The notes: a model not told the origin generated them from the letters alone. A DNA stretch of 64,000 nucleotides from Paractinoplanes lichenicola (GCF_016785085.1 NZ_JAENHO010000004.1:434001-498000), one strand, 5' to 3'; counted from the stretch's first letter, positions 30,800 to 39,550 are shown. Numbers and translations: made by a program.

Positions 30800-32431
30800 G
30801 TGTCGCAGCAACACCTGCCAACCCATCGAACGCACCCGTCCGGCCTCGACCGGGCAGTGCCTGATCCCGAACGAGACGGGTCCGTCTCCGGGCAAGACGT
30901 TTCTCTTTCTGGGCGAGGCGTTCCTGTTTCCGCGCGACTCGCGCTGTCGCTTCGGGCGGCCGGGCCGGCCGGACAGGAGTGGCTGACCGGGCTGCCCGCC
31001 CTGCTCGACAGCCTGGCCGCCGACTGGTCGATCACCATCGGCGCCCGGCTCGATGGCGGACGGGCCGCCTACGTCGCCGAGGCGGCAACCCGTGACGGCA
31101 AGCCGGCCGTTCTCAAAGTGACGATTCCGCCGGGGGACGACCGGCAACTAGTCGCCCTGCAGCTCGGCGGGGGTGACCCGTATGTGGGGCTGCTTCGGCA
31201 CGATGTCGCGCGCCGGGCGCTGCTGCTGGAACGTCTTGGGCCGCCGTTGGCTGCGCTGGGCCGGCCTGCGTCCCGTCAGTTGGAGCTGCTGGCTCGCACC
31301 GCCGCCCGGGGCTGGCGGCCTGTGGAGGACCACGGCCGACTGCCGACCTGGATCGAAGCGGCTCGCTGGCATGCGGCGTTCATCCCGTCGATGTGGGAGA
31401 CGCTGGGCCGGCCCTGTTCGGAGGCGGCCGTCGAGCTGGCTGTTCGCTGCGCCGCCCTGCGGGGGGCCGCCTTCGAGCCCGGCCGGGCGGTGCTCGTGCA
31501 CGGGGATGTGCACGCCCTCAACACCCTGCGGAAGTCGGGCACGGATTTCCGGCTGGTCGACCCGTCGGGGCTCGTCTCCGAACCCGCGCACGACCTCGGC
31601 GTAATCCTGGCGCGCGGCGTGCAGGAATGGCGGGACGGACTCGCGGCCGGCGACCCTCGGCAGGCATGGCAAGCGATGACTGACAGCTGCCGGGAGTTGG
31701 GCCGGATCGCCGGAGCTGACCCGGAGGCTGTCCGGCAGTGGGCCTGCACCGAGATCGTCTCCACCGGCCTGCACGTCCTGAGCCTCGGCGATCATAACGA
31801 AGCGCGGGCTTTCCTCACGGTCGCCGACAAGCTAGCCGCGGCGACCGAGCCCGAGCGGGCGTCCGCGTCCAGGAGCGGCTCTGTGGCGCTTCCCGTGCCG
31901 GCGCGTCACGAAGCACCGACCCCGCCCCGGCTCTTCCTCATGGTGGGGCTGCCCGGTGCCGGGAAGACGACCCGGGCCAAGGAACTAGCGGCGACCCGCC
32001 GAGCGCTGCGCCTGACCCCGGACGAGTGGATGATCTCGTTGTTCGACGGGGTGCAGCCGGACGGTAAGCGGTTCTTGGTGGAGGGCCGGCTCATCACGGT
32101 GGCCCTGCAGGCGCTGCGGCTGGGCACCAACGTCGTGCTCGACTTCGGGTTGTGGTCGCGCGACGAACGTTCGGCCCTGCACTGGCTGGCCCAGCAAGCC
32201 GGCGCATCGTGCGAAGTGGTTTACCTGCCCGTGGACCGGGAAACCCAGCTTGCCCGGGTCGCCCACCGGCAGGACACAGCGCCGCACACCACGTTTCCCA
32301 TAGTCGAAGCCGACCTCGACCTGTGGCGCACGCTGTTCGAGGTCCCCGACGCCGCCGAACTGCGCGGGGAACTGCCCGAGCCCCCGCCGGGCTGGGCCCA
32401 GGCCCGGTGGCCGTCACTCGATGTGACGTGA
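30800..32431 (+). CDS. Aminoglycoside/streptomycin phosphotransferase-like domain fused to a P-loop kinase
   Basis: 543 residues. N-terminal ~45 residues contain four 7-residue near-repeats. Residues ~50-340 form an APH-type kinase of the streptomycin 6-kinase kind: VLKVTIP lysine, catalytic LVHGDVHALNTLR, metal-binding FRLVDPSGLV. After an Ala/Ser/Arg linker comes a P-loop kinase of the AAA_33/zeta-like group: GLPGAGKTTRAKELA, DEWMISLF, LDFGLWSRDER. Either half could inactivate an antibiotic or phosphorylate a metabolite. GTG at 30800 has GGGGAG six bases upstream. Preceded by a leader peptide and hairpins. Confidence 0.88.
   Translation: MSQQHLPTHRTHPSGLDRAVPDPERDGSVSGQDVSLSGRGVPVSARLALSLRAAGPAGQEWLTGLPALLDSLAADWSITIGARLDGGRAAYVAEAATRDGKPAVLKVTIPPGDDRQLVALQLGGGDPYVGLLRHDVARRALLLERLGPPLAALGRPASRQLELLARTAARGWRPVEDHGRLPTWIEAARWHAAFIPSMWETLGRPCSEAAVELAVRCAALRGAAFEPGRAVLVHGDVHALNTLRKSGTDFRLVDPSGLVSEPAHDLGVILARGVQEWRDGLAAGDPRQAWQAMTDSCRELGRIAGADPEAVRQWACTEIVSTGLHVLSLGDHNEARAFLTVADKLAAATEPERASASRSGSVALPVPARHEAPTPPRLFLMVGLPGAGKTTRAKELAATRRALRLTPDEWMISLFDGVQPDGKRFLVEGRLITVALQALRLGTNVVLDFGLWSRDERSALHWLAQQAGASCEVVYLPVDRETQLARVAHRQDTAPHTTFPIVEADLDLWRTLFEVPDAAELRGELPEPPPGWAQARWPSLDVT
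30873..30956 (+). repeat. Four in-frame 21-bp repeats in the N-terminal coding region
   Basis: Degenerate 21-bp units at 30873, 30894, 30915 and 30936, each opening GA/AA-ACG-like and closing CGGGC-like, encode DGSVSGQ, DVSLSGR, GVPVSAR, LALSLRA. Same unit length as the N-terminal repeats of the PPDK-like gene near 12.4 kb, though the sequences differ. Confidence 0.7.
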
Positions 32432-32442
32432 CGGCGACCAAT

Positions 32443-32479
32443 TTGCACGGAGTGCAACGCTGCATTTAGTGTAACGATC
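32443..32479 (+). promoter_or_regulatory. TetR promoter with operator: dyad, -10 box and leaderless start
   Basis: TTGCAC-GGA-GTGCAA at 32443-32457 is a perfect dyad whose left arm doubles as a -35-like TTGCAC. Eighteen bases later TAGTGT (32467-32472) acts as -10, exactly seven bases before the GTG start at 32480. An autorepressing TetR bound to the dyad would block the promoter. Confidence 0.7.
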
Positions 32480-33106
32480 GTGGTGGTCAACGCGGATCGA
32501 CGGGCGGCGCTCAAGGCCCGGCACCGGCGGGCGATCCTCGACGCGGCCAAGGCCCTCATCGACGAGGGCGGCGCCGCGCGGTTCAGTGTGGATCAGCTGG
32601 CCGAGCGGGCCGACGTGTCACGACGGACGATCTTCAACCACTTCGCCTCGATCGACGACGTGGTGACCACCGCCTGCACCGAGGTGCTCGGGGTGGTCAT
32701 CGACACGTTCCGGCGGCAGGTCAGCGAGAGCGCGGCCGGGGCGGGCAGCCGGGCCGAGATGTTCGAGGTCGTTTCCGCTGCTTTGCGGGCGACCGACGTG
32801 CCGGGCATCATCGCGTTCCTGTGGCAGGCCCTCGGCGGGTTCAGCGCCGACGACCCCCGGCCGCAGCAGATCTTCCAGGCGACCTTCTCCCGTACGACGG
32901 AGGAACTCGCCCGGGAACTCGCCGAGCGTCACGCCGATCGCGATCCGCTTGAGGCCGAGTTGCTGGTCAGCTCGCTGATGCACGGCACCGAGGTGATCGC
33001 CCACCACTGGATCGCCGACACCGGCGCCACCACCGACGAGAGATCCCGCGCTCACTGGCACCATCTGCTCGACCGACTGATCGATCACATCCGTACCGGT
33101 TACTGA
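32480..33106 (+). CDS. TetR family transcriptional regulator
   Basis: 208 residues. Helix-turn-helix FSVDQLAERADVSRRTIFNHFASIDDVV at residues ~35-62, then a helical effector domain. GTG start at 32480 supported by the leaderless promoter geometry. The MMPL exporter gene follows after 27 bp on the same strand, so this regulator most likely controls its own operon with the exporter, as is usual for TetR-MMPL pairs. A perfect 15-bp dyad overlaps the promoter. Confidence 0.92.
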   Translation: MVVNADRRAALKARHRRAILDAAKALIDEGGAARFSVDQLAERADVSRRTIFNHFASIDDVVTTACTEVLGVVIDTFRRQVSESAAGAGSRAEMFEVVSAALRATDVPGIIAFLWQALGGFSADDPRPQQIFQATFSRTTEELARELAERHADRDPLEAELLVSSLMHGTEVIAHHWIADTGATTDERSRAHWHHLLDRLIDHIRTGY

Positions 33107-33133
33107 ACGCCCCCCAACGAGAAAACCGGATCA

Positions 33134-35479
33134 ATGGCTGAACTGCTGTACCGCCTGGGCCGCTTCTGCGCCCGCCGCGCCTGGACCGTCCTGACTGTCT
33201 GGCTCGTCATCCTGGCCCTCTCCGTCACCGGCTACTTCGCGTTCGGCGGGGTGCTGTCGTCGCAGGTGAACATTCCGGGCACGGCCACCGAGGAGGTCTC
33301 GGGCAAGCTGGCCGAGCGGTTCCCGAGCGCGAGCGGCGGCAACGGCGCGATCGTGTTCCACACCGCCGACGGGTCCGCGTTCACGGACGCGCAGCGTACG
33401 GGCATCACCGACCTGCTCGTCAGCACGCGTGACCTGGACGGGGTGGCGAACACGGTCGACCCGTTCGCCACCGCGGGGCAGCTGGCCGAGCAGCGGGCGC
33501 AGATCGACGACGGCCGCAAGAAGCTCGACGCCGGCCGCGAACAGGTCGCCGCCCTTCCGGCCGCGCAGCGCGAGGTGGCCGAGCAGCAGCTCGAGGCGCA
33601 GGCCACGACCCTCGACCAGTCGCAGCAGCTCATCGACATGTCGGCCAAGGTCCGTACGGTCTCGGAGGACAACACGGCCGCCGTCGCGCAGGTCGTCTTC
33701 ACCGAGGCCCGGCTCGACGTCACGCCCGAGACCAAGGAGAGCGTCGTCGACCACGTCGGCGCGGGCGTGCCCGACGGGGTCGAGGCCGAGTTCTCCAACG
33801 ACCTCACGCAGGGTGTGCCCGAGATCCTCGGCGTGGGCGAGGTGGCCGGCGTGGTGATCGCCGCCATCACCCTGATGATCATGCTGGGGGCGATCGTCGC
33901 GGCCGCCCTGCCGATCGTCAGCGCCCTGGTCGGCGTGGGCATCGGCGTCACCGCGGCGCTGTCGCTGAGCGGCGTCGTGGAGATGCTCTCGATCACCCCG
34001 GTGCTCGGCGTCATGCTCGGGCTGGCCGTCGGCATCGACTACTGCCTGTTCATCCTCAACCGGCACCGGCGGCAGCTGCTCGACGGCGTGGACCTGCACG
34101 AGTCGATCGGGCTGGCCAACGGCACCTCGGGCAACGCGGTCGTCTTCGCCGGCTCGACCGTGCTCGTGGCCCTGCTCGCGCTGAACGTCACCGGCATCGG
34201 CTTCCTGGGCATGATGGGCACGGTCGGCGCGATCTGCGTCGCCGTCTCGGTGCTGCTGGCCGTCAGCTTCACCCCGGCCCTGCTGTCGCTGCTGGGCACC
34301 CGGATCCTCAGCCGCAAGGCCCGCGCCACCATCGGCCACACGCACCACCGCCAGGGGCCGAGCACCCCGATGAGCACCGGCCGTGCGGTGCTGACCGTGA
34401 TCGGCGGCCTGGCCGTCCTGCTCGTGATCGCCGTGCCCGCCCTGTCGATGCGGCTCGGCCTGCCCGACGGCAGCTCCGAGGCCGAGGATTCGACGCAGTA
34501 CCAGGCGTACAAGGTGATCGAGGAGAAGTTCGGCGCCGGCGTCAACGGGCCGCTGCTCGTGGTGGCCGACAACCCGCAGCCGGTCACCGAGCAGGCCCGC
34601 GTGGTCGGCGAGCAGGTGCGCATCGCCGACGTGCTGCTCGCGCAGAAGGGCGTGGTCGCGGTCGCGCCGATCGGGCAGTCCGAGGACAAGACGCTGTTCG
34701 CCTTCCAGGTGATCCCCGAGGACGGCCCGTCCAGCTCGTCGACCGAGCAGCTCGTCCGTGACCTGCGTGACTTGTCGCCGCTGCCCACCGACGTACGGCT
34801 GGGGGTGGCCGGCAGCGCCAGCGGCAACATCGACATCTCGGAGCAGCTGGCCGACGCCCTGCCCGGCTATCTCGGGCTCGTGCTGGGCCTGTCGCTGATC
34901 ATCCTGATCTTCGTGTTCCGGTCGATCCTGGTGCCGCTGACCGCCACGCTGGGCTTCATCCTGTCGCTGTTCGCCACGTTCGGCGGCCTCACCGCGATCT
35001 TCCAGTGGGGCTGGCTGGGCGGCGTCTTCGGCGTGCACGACCCCAACCCGGTGCTCAGCTTCCTGCCCACGATCCTGATCGGCATCCTGTTCGGGCTGGC
35101 CATGGACTACCAGCTGTTCCTGGTGTCGGGCATGCGCGAGGCCTACGCCCACGGCGCCTCGGCTCGGCTCGCCGTGCGGCAGGGTGTGCACGCCGGCCGT
35201 ACGGTCGTGGTCGCGGCGGCCATCATCATGATCGCGGTCTTCGGCGGGTTCATCTTCTCCAACACGGCCATCATCCGCTCGCTCGGCTTCGGCCTGGCCT
35301 TCGGCGTGCTGACCGACGCTTTCCTCGTCCGCATGCTGCTGATCCCGGCCGTCATGCACCTGCTCGGCCGTTCGGCGTGGTGGATCCCGCGCTGGCTGGA
35401 CCGGCTGCTGCCCAACGTCGACGTCGAGGGGGCGGCTCTGGAGCGCCGTCACCCGACTGTCACGTCCGATAAAGGTTGA
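33134..35479 (+). CDS. MMPL/RND family transporter
   Basis: 781 residues. N-terminal helix at ~17-38, a ~180-residue extracytoplasmic loop (with a helical hairpin QRAQIDDGRKKLDAGREQV), then a bundle of five helices containing the proton-relay-type GIDYCLFILNRHR; the second half repeats the layout with a shorter loop and AMDYQLFLVSGMREAYA. About 12 membrane helices. Exports lipids or drugs at the expense of the proton gradient. ATG at 33134 has only a weak ribosome-binding site, consistent with read-through from the TetR gene. Overlaps the convergent gene by 20 bp. Confidence 0.93.
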   Translation: MAELLYRLGRFCARRAWTVLTVWLVILALSVTGYFAFGGVLSSQVNIPGTATEEVSGKLAERFPSASGGNGAIVFHTADGSAFTDAQRTGITDLLVSTRDLDGVANTVDPFATAGQLAEQRAQIDDGRKKLDAGREQVAALPAAQREVAEQQLEAQATTLDQSQQLIDMSAKVRTVSEDNTAAVAQVVFTEARLDVTPETKESVVDHVGAGVPDGVEAEFSNDLTQGVPEILGVGEVAGVVIAAITLMIMLGAIVAAALPIVSALVGVGIGVTAALSLSGVVEMLSITPVLGVMLGLAVGIDYCLFILNRHRRQLLDGVDLHESIGLANGTSGNAVVFAGSTVLVALLALNVTGIGFLGMMGTVGAICVAVSVLLAVSFTPALLSLLGTRILSRKARATIGHTHHRQGPSTPMSTGRAVLTVIGGLAVLLVIAVPALSMRLGLPDGSSEAEDSTQYQAYKVIEEKFGAGVNGPLLVVADNPQPVTEQARVVGEQVRIADVLLAQKGVVAVAPIGQSEDKTLFAFQVIPEDGPSSSSTEQLVRDLRDLSPLPTDVRLGVAGSASGNIDISEQLADALPGYLGLVLGLSLIILIFVFRSILVPLTATLGFILSLFATFGGLTAIFQWGWLGGVFGVHDPNPVLSFLPTILIGILFGLAMDYQLFLVSGMREAYAHGASARLAVRQGVHAGRTVVVAAAIIMIAVFGGFIFSNTAIIRSLGFGLAFGVLTDAFLVRMLLIPAVMHLLGRSAWWIPRWLDRLLPNVDVEGAALERRHPTVTSDKG

Positions 35480-36269
35480 GGCGGTAGGCGCGGGTCTGCG
35501 GCAGCAGCTTGATCAACCTCATGATCATCCGGTATGCCCGGGGCAGCTGCCGCAGCACGTCGGGTTGCGCGCCGACAGTGGCGGTCTCGACGAGCCGCAG
35601 GCCCGGGTGCCAAGCCTTCAGTGCCCGCGGGTCGTCACAGGCCCACTCCAGCGAGGCCGACATCTTGCGCAGCGCGTCGTGCCGCTTCTGGTTGCGGATG
35701 ATCCACTCGCCCCACGTGTCGAAGGCGATCAGGGCGCCGGGGAACTCGGCGGCGATCCGGGCCACCGAGGTGCGCGCGTCGGCCTCGCTGAGATAGATCA
35801 GCACGGCCTCGGCCACGAAGAAGTACGGCCCGGGTTGCCGGCGGACGACTTCCAGCCAGTCGCCGTCGACGACCGAGCCGCTGACCATCACCCGCCGGTC
35901 GGTCTCGGTGAAGAACTTGCGCCGCAGGGCCATCGAATCGGGCAGGTCGAGGTCGACCCAGTGGCAGGAGCCGTTGTCGAGCCGCTCGAACCGGGTGTTG
36001 AGACCCGCGCCGATCTCGACCACGGTGCCGTGGGGGTGGTCGTGCAGGAAGTCGGCGACCCAGTGGTCGAACACCATGCCGCGCAGCACCGAGCCGGCCA
36101 GGCTGCGGCCGCCGTCGAACTTGGCGAAGTCGTAGTCGATCGACTCGACCAGGTCGACCGCGCGCGGATCCCGTACGAGGGGGTGGGCCTTGCGGGTCTC
36201 GACGGCCCGCCCGTAGAGCGGAATCAGCATCGTCTCCTGCGCCGGTCCCAGCTCGACCCGTTCACCCAT
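35460..36269 (-). CDS. Class I SAM-dependent methyltransferase, leucine-carboxyl-methyltransferase-like
   Basis: 269 residues. LCMT/PPM1 family pattern: SAM motif VVEIGAGLNTRFERLDNG, WVDLDLPDSMALRRKFF, and FFVAEAVLIYLSEADAR. In actinomycetes such proteins often act as O-methyltransferases in secondary metabolism or fatty-acid methylation; substrate unknown. TAGGTT lies six bases before the ATG at 36267-36269. Head-to-head with the DUF5996 gene, only 22 bp between start codons. Confidence 0.88.
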   Translation of the reverse strand: MGERVELGPAQETMLIPLYGRAVETRKAHPLVRDPRAVDLVESIDYDFAKFDGGRSLAGSVLRGMVFDHWVADFLHDHPHGTVVEIGAGLNTRFERLDNGSCHWVDLDLPDSMALRRKFFTETDRRVMVSGSVVDGDWLEVVRRQPGPYFFVAEAVLIYLSEADARTSVARIAAEFPGALIAFDTWGEWIIRNQKRHDALRKMSASLEWACDDPRALKAWHPGLRLVETATVGAQPDVLRQLPRAYRMIMRLIKLLPQTRAYRLNLYRT

Positions 36270-36291
36270 GGCGTCAACCTACTCTTGAGCG
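36270..36291. promoter_or_regulatory. 22-bp divergent leaderless promoter pair with overlapping -10 boxes
   Basis: Minus strand -10 TAGGTT occupies 36276-36281, six bases from the methyltransferase ATG. Plus strand -10 TACTCT occupies 36280-36285, six bases from the GTG at 36292. The two hexamers share bases 36280-36281, so the whole intergenic region is two back-to-back leaderless promoters, and only one polymerase can open it at a time. Confidence 0.65.
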
Positions 36292-37206
36292 GTGAGCGAC
36301 GAGATCAACGCGAAGTGGCCCCGGCTGCGGGTGGCCGACTGGACCGGCACCAAAGACACGCTGCACATGTGGACGCAGATCGTCGGCAAGGTGCGGATGG
36401 CGTACGCGCCGCCGGTGAACCACTGGTGGCACGTCACGCTCTACCCGACCGCGCGCGGCCTGAGCACGTCGGGGATCCCGTACGGGGAGGGAATTTTCGA
36501 CGTCGAGTTCGACCTCGTCGAGCATCAATTGCGGATCCGTGCGAGTGACGGCCGGGCCGCCGGGGTCAAGCTCGAACCCAAATCGGTGGCCGCCTTCTAC
36601 GCCGAGACGATGGGGGCCCTGGCCTCGCTGGGGATCGAGCCGAGCATCCACGCCGTGCCCAACGAGGTCGAGTCCGCGATCCCCTTCGCCGAGGACGAGA
36701 CCCATTGCTCGTACGACGGTGTGGCCGCGCAGCTGTTCTGGCGGCAACTGCTGCAGGCCCAGCGGGTGTTCGAGCGCTTCCGGAGCGAGTTCGTGGGCAA
36801 GGCCAGTCCCGTCCACTTCTTCTGGGGCGCGATGGACCTGGCGTACACCCGCTTCTCCGGCCGGCAGGCGCCGCCGCATCCGGGTGGCGCGCCCAACTGC
36901 CCGCCGTGGGTGATGCAGGAGGGCTACTCGCACGAGCTGGCCAGCTTCGGCTTCTGGCCCGGCGGGGGCGACGAGGGCGCCTTCTACGCGTACGCCTATC
37001 CCGAGCCCCCGGGCTATGCCGAGCGCAACGCCGCCTTCTACGACCACGACCTGCGCGAATGCGTGCTGCCGTACGAGACCGTGGCCGGCTCCGCCGATCC
37101 GGAGCAAACCTTGCTGACGTTCCTGCGCTCGACCTATCTGGCCGCCGCCGACCTGGCCGACTGGGATCGGCCCGCGCTCGAGACCTTGCGGAGCGACGCC
37201 GAATAA
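36292..37206 (+). CDS. DUF5996 family protein
   Basis: 304 residues. WPRLRVADWTGTKDTLHMWTQIVGKVRMAYAPPVNHWWHVTLY and VHFFWGAMDLAYTRFSGRQAPPHPG are the hallmark segments of this conserved family of unknown function; aromatic- and His-rich, soluble. GTG at 36292 supported by a -10 hexamer six bases upstream. Followed by a long terminator-like hairpin. Role unknown. Confidence 0.88.
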   Translation: MSDEINAKWPRLRVADWTGTKDTLHMWTQIVGKVRMAYAPPVNHWWHVTLYPTARGLSTSGIPYGEGIFDVEFDLVEHQLRIRASDGRAAGVKLEPKSVAAFYAETMGALASLGIEPSIHAVPNEVESAIPFAEDETHCSYDGVAAQLFWRQLLQAQRVFERFRSEFVGKASPVHFFWGAMDLAYTRFSGRQAPPHPGGAPNCPPWVMQEGYSHELASFGFWPGGGDEGAFYAYAYPEPPGYAERNAAFYDHDLRECVLPYETVAGSADPEQTLLTFLRSTYLAAADLADWDRPALETLRSDAE

Positions 37207-37237
37207 CACATGTTCACGTTCACCTTTTGGTGAGAAG

Positions 37238-37275
37238 CGATGGTCGATCGGGGGATAGGCCCCGATCGACCATCG
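37238..37275. terminator. Perfect 16-bp hairpin, probable terminator
   Basis: CGATGGTCGATCGGGG (37238-37253) and CCCCGATCGACCATCG (37260-37275) pair perfectly around a 6-base loop, 32 bp after the stop of the DUF5996 gene. There is no T tract, which is common for actinobacterial terminators. It separates this gene from the sugar-transport cluster. Confidence 0.8.
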
Positions 37276-37432
37276 TGCTTACGGTCCGGATCGAACTCGT
37301 TGTCTTCGACCGTGCTCCTTCCCCGAGCCGGTCTCGTCTGAGCCGGCATCCGGTCGTCCTCTCCGGAACCGGCGCAGGCTGCTCCCGCCACACCGTGGCG
37401 GTGTGGCGTCCTGTCCCATGAGACGAGGCGAC

Positions 37433-38412
37433 ATGCCAACTTCACATCGCACCTCCCGCCCGGCCCCGACGGCGCTCGTCCGTGCCGGAATCGTCCTGCT
37501 GCTCGCGCTGGGCCTCGGCCTGGCCGGAGCATCGTCGTCGCAGGCGGGCGGCAAACCGAGCATCACCAAGGAGCCGTACGGCAGTGTCGGGGGCCGGGCC
37601 GTCGACCGCTGGACGCTGACCAACGGCAAGTTCCGCGTACGGATCCTGACGTACGGCGGGATTCTGCAGACCGTCGAGACGCCCGACCGGCACGGCAAGC
37701 TCGCCAACATCACGCTGGGCTTCGCCACCCTCGACGGCTACGTCACGTCCAAGAACCCGGCCTACTTCGGCGCGCTGATCGGCCGTTACGGCAACCGGAT
37801 CGCCAAGGGCAAGTTCACGCTGGACGGCCGGACCTACCAACTGCCGATCAACAACGACCCCAACAGCCTGCACGGCGGCACCACCGGCTTCGACAAGCGG
37901 GTGTGGACGGCCGCGCCGGTGCCGGACGGGCTGCGGTTGACCTACGTCAGCAAGGACGGCGAGGAAGGCGATGCGTGGACGCCACGCTGATCCCGACCGG
38001 CACGCTCGCCGCGGTGGCGGGCACGCCGATGGACTTCCGCAAGCCCACGGCGATCGGCGCCCGCAACCGGAGCACGTTCCAGCAGATCGTGTTCGGGCGG
38101 GGCTACGACCACAACTGGGTGCTCGACCGCCGGGGCAGCGGGCTGCAGGTCGCCGCGCGGGTCTCGGATCCGGGCAGCGGGCGCACCCTGACCGTGGCGA
38201 CGACCGAGCCGGGAATCCAGTTCTACGGCGGCAACTTCCTCGACGGCACCCTGTACGGCACCGGCGGTCACGCCTACCGCCAGGGTGACGGCCTGGCCCT
38301 GGAGACCCAGCACTTCCCGGACTCGCCCAACCACGCGAACTTCCCCTCGACCGTGCTCCGCCCGGGGCAGGTCCTCACGTCGACCACCGTCTACCAATTC
38401 GGCACCGCGTAA
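37433..38412 (+). pseudogene. Broken secreted aldose 1-epimerase (galactose mutarotase) gene
   Basis: Opens with a signal peptide (MPTSHRTSRPAP..., cleavage near SSQAGG) and the normal epimerase N-terminus to LTYVSKDGEEG near 37966. Then, after GDAWTPR, it hits a stop at 37988-37990. In another frame the sequence resumes at VDATLIPTGTLAAVAGTPMDF and runs to the proper C-terminus. By comparison with the family about 65 residues, including the catalytic histidine segment (TNHSYFNL-type), are missing, and the frame is shifted at the junction. ATG at 37433 has GAGG upstream. It precedes a complete sugar ABC transporter. Confidence 0.88.
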
Positions 38413-38425
38413 GCGAAAGGCTGAG

Positions 38426-39550
38426 ATGAACGAGAAAGTCGAAGAGGCAGTATCCACATTGGATCTCCCAGCTGCTTCGCGGCGGCGCTTGCTGACCGGG
38501 GCCGGCCTGTTCAGCGCCTCGCTGGCCGCGGGCACCCTGCTCAGCGCGTGCAGCCCGGACAAGCAGGCCAGCGCGGCGGGCGCGTTCGGCAACTTCCCCG
38601 AGACCCCGAAATGGAAGTTCACCTTCGTCAACCACGTCACCACCAACCCCTTCTTCACCCCGACCCAGTACGGGATGGAGGACGCGGCCACGCTGCTCGG
38701 CCTCGAGAAGCCGCAGTGGACGGGCTCGCAGAACTCGATCGTGGGCGAGATGGTCAACGCGCTCAACACCGCCATCAGCGCCAAGTCGGACGGGCTGGCC
38801 GTGGCCGTCGTCGACAAGGACGCCTTCCGGGCCCCGGTCGACCAGGCGCTCGACGCGGGCATCCCGGTGGTGTCCTACAACGCCGACGGCGCCCGCGGCG
38901 ACCCCGGCACCAACCGGCTGGCCTACATCGGGCAGGGCCTGTACGAGTCCGGCTACGCCCTGGGCCAGCGGGCGCTGCAGACCGTCAGCTCGGGCGACGT
39001 GGCCGGCTTCATCGCCACGCCCGGGGCGCTCAACATCCAGCCCCGCATCGACGGCGCCCAGGCGGCCTTCAAGGAGTCGGGCAAGCCGGTGACGTTCACC
39101 CCGGTGGCGACCAACGCGGACGTCACCAAGGGACTCTCGATCATCGACGCGTACGCGCTGGGTCACGCGAACCTGAGCGGGATGCTCGCCGTGGACGCGG
39201 GCTCGACCGCCTCGATCGGGCAGGTCGCGAAGAAGTACAACATGCGCTCGAAGAGCCTCAAGGTGGCCGGCGGCTTCGACCTGATCCCGGAGTCGCTGAC
39301 CGGCATCAAGGAGGGCAGCCTCGACTACACGATCGACCAGCAGCCTTACATGCAGGGCTTCCTGCCGGTGCTGTTCCTCTATTTCTACAAGTTGTCGGGC
39401 GGGCTGATCGCGCCCAGCGAGACGAACACGGGCCTGCTGTTCGTCACCAAAGACAACGTCACGCCTTATCAGAACACCAAGACGCGGTACGAGGGCTCGA
39501 CGACCGACAAGGTTCTCGTGCCCCGGAACGGGCCGATCGCGCATGAGTGA
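38426..39550 (+). CDS. Sugar ABC transporter substrate-binding lipoprotein
   Basis: 374 residues. Twin-arginine-type signal (ASRRRLLTGAGLF) with lipobox LLSAC, so probably exported folded by Tat and lipid-anchored. The mature part is a ribose/fructose-type periplasmic-binding protein (WKFTFVNHVTTNPFFTPTQYG, DGLAVAVVDKDAF, GIPVVSYNADG, GFDLIPESLTGIKEGSLDYTIDQQPY). First gene of a binding protein-permease-ATPase operon; ATG at 38426 follows AAAGG. Specificity unknown, probably a pentose or fructose-like sugar. Confidence 0.92.
   Translation: MNEKVEEAVSTLDLPAASRRRLLTGAGLFSASLAAGTLLSACSPDKQASAAGAFGNFPETPKWKFTFVNHVTTNPFFTPTQYGMEDAATLLGLEKPQWTGSQNSIVGEMVNALNTAISAKSDGLAVAVVDKDAFRAPVDQALDAGIPVVSYNADGARGDPGTNRLAYIGQGLYESGYALGQRALQTVSSGDVAGFIATPGALNIQPRIDGAQAAFKESGKPVTFTPVATNADVTKGLSIIDAYALGHANLSGMLAVDAGSTASIGQVAKKYNMRSKSLKVAGGFDLIPESLTGIKEGSLDYTIDQQPYMQGFLPVLFLYFYKLSGGLIAPSETNTGLLFVTKDNVTPYQNTKTRYEGSTTDKVLVPRNGPIAHE

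Noticed and set aside
33131-35452. A 773-codon open frame antisense to the MMPL exporter gene
   Set aside because: It is Gln/His/Arg/Asp-rich with no family features, whereas the plus-strand frame is a clear MMPL protein. Such antisense frames are a by-product of high third-position GC.
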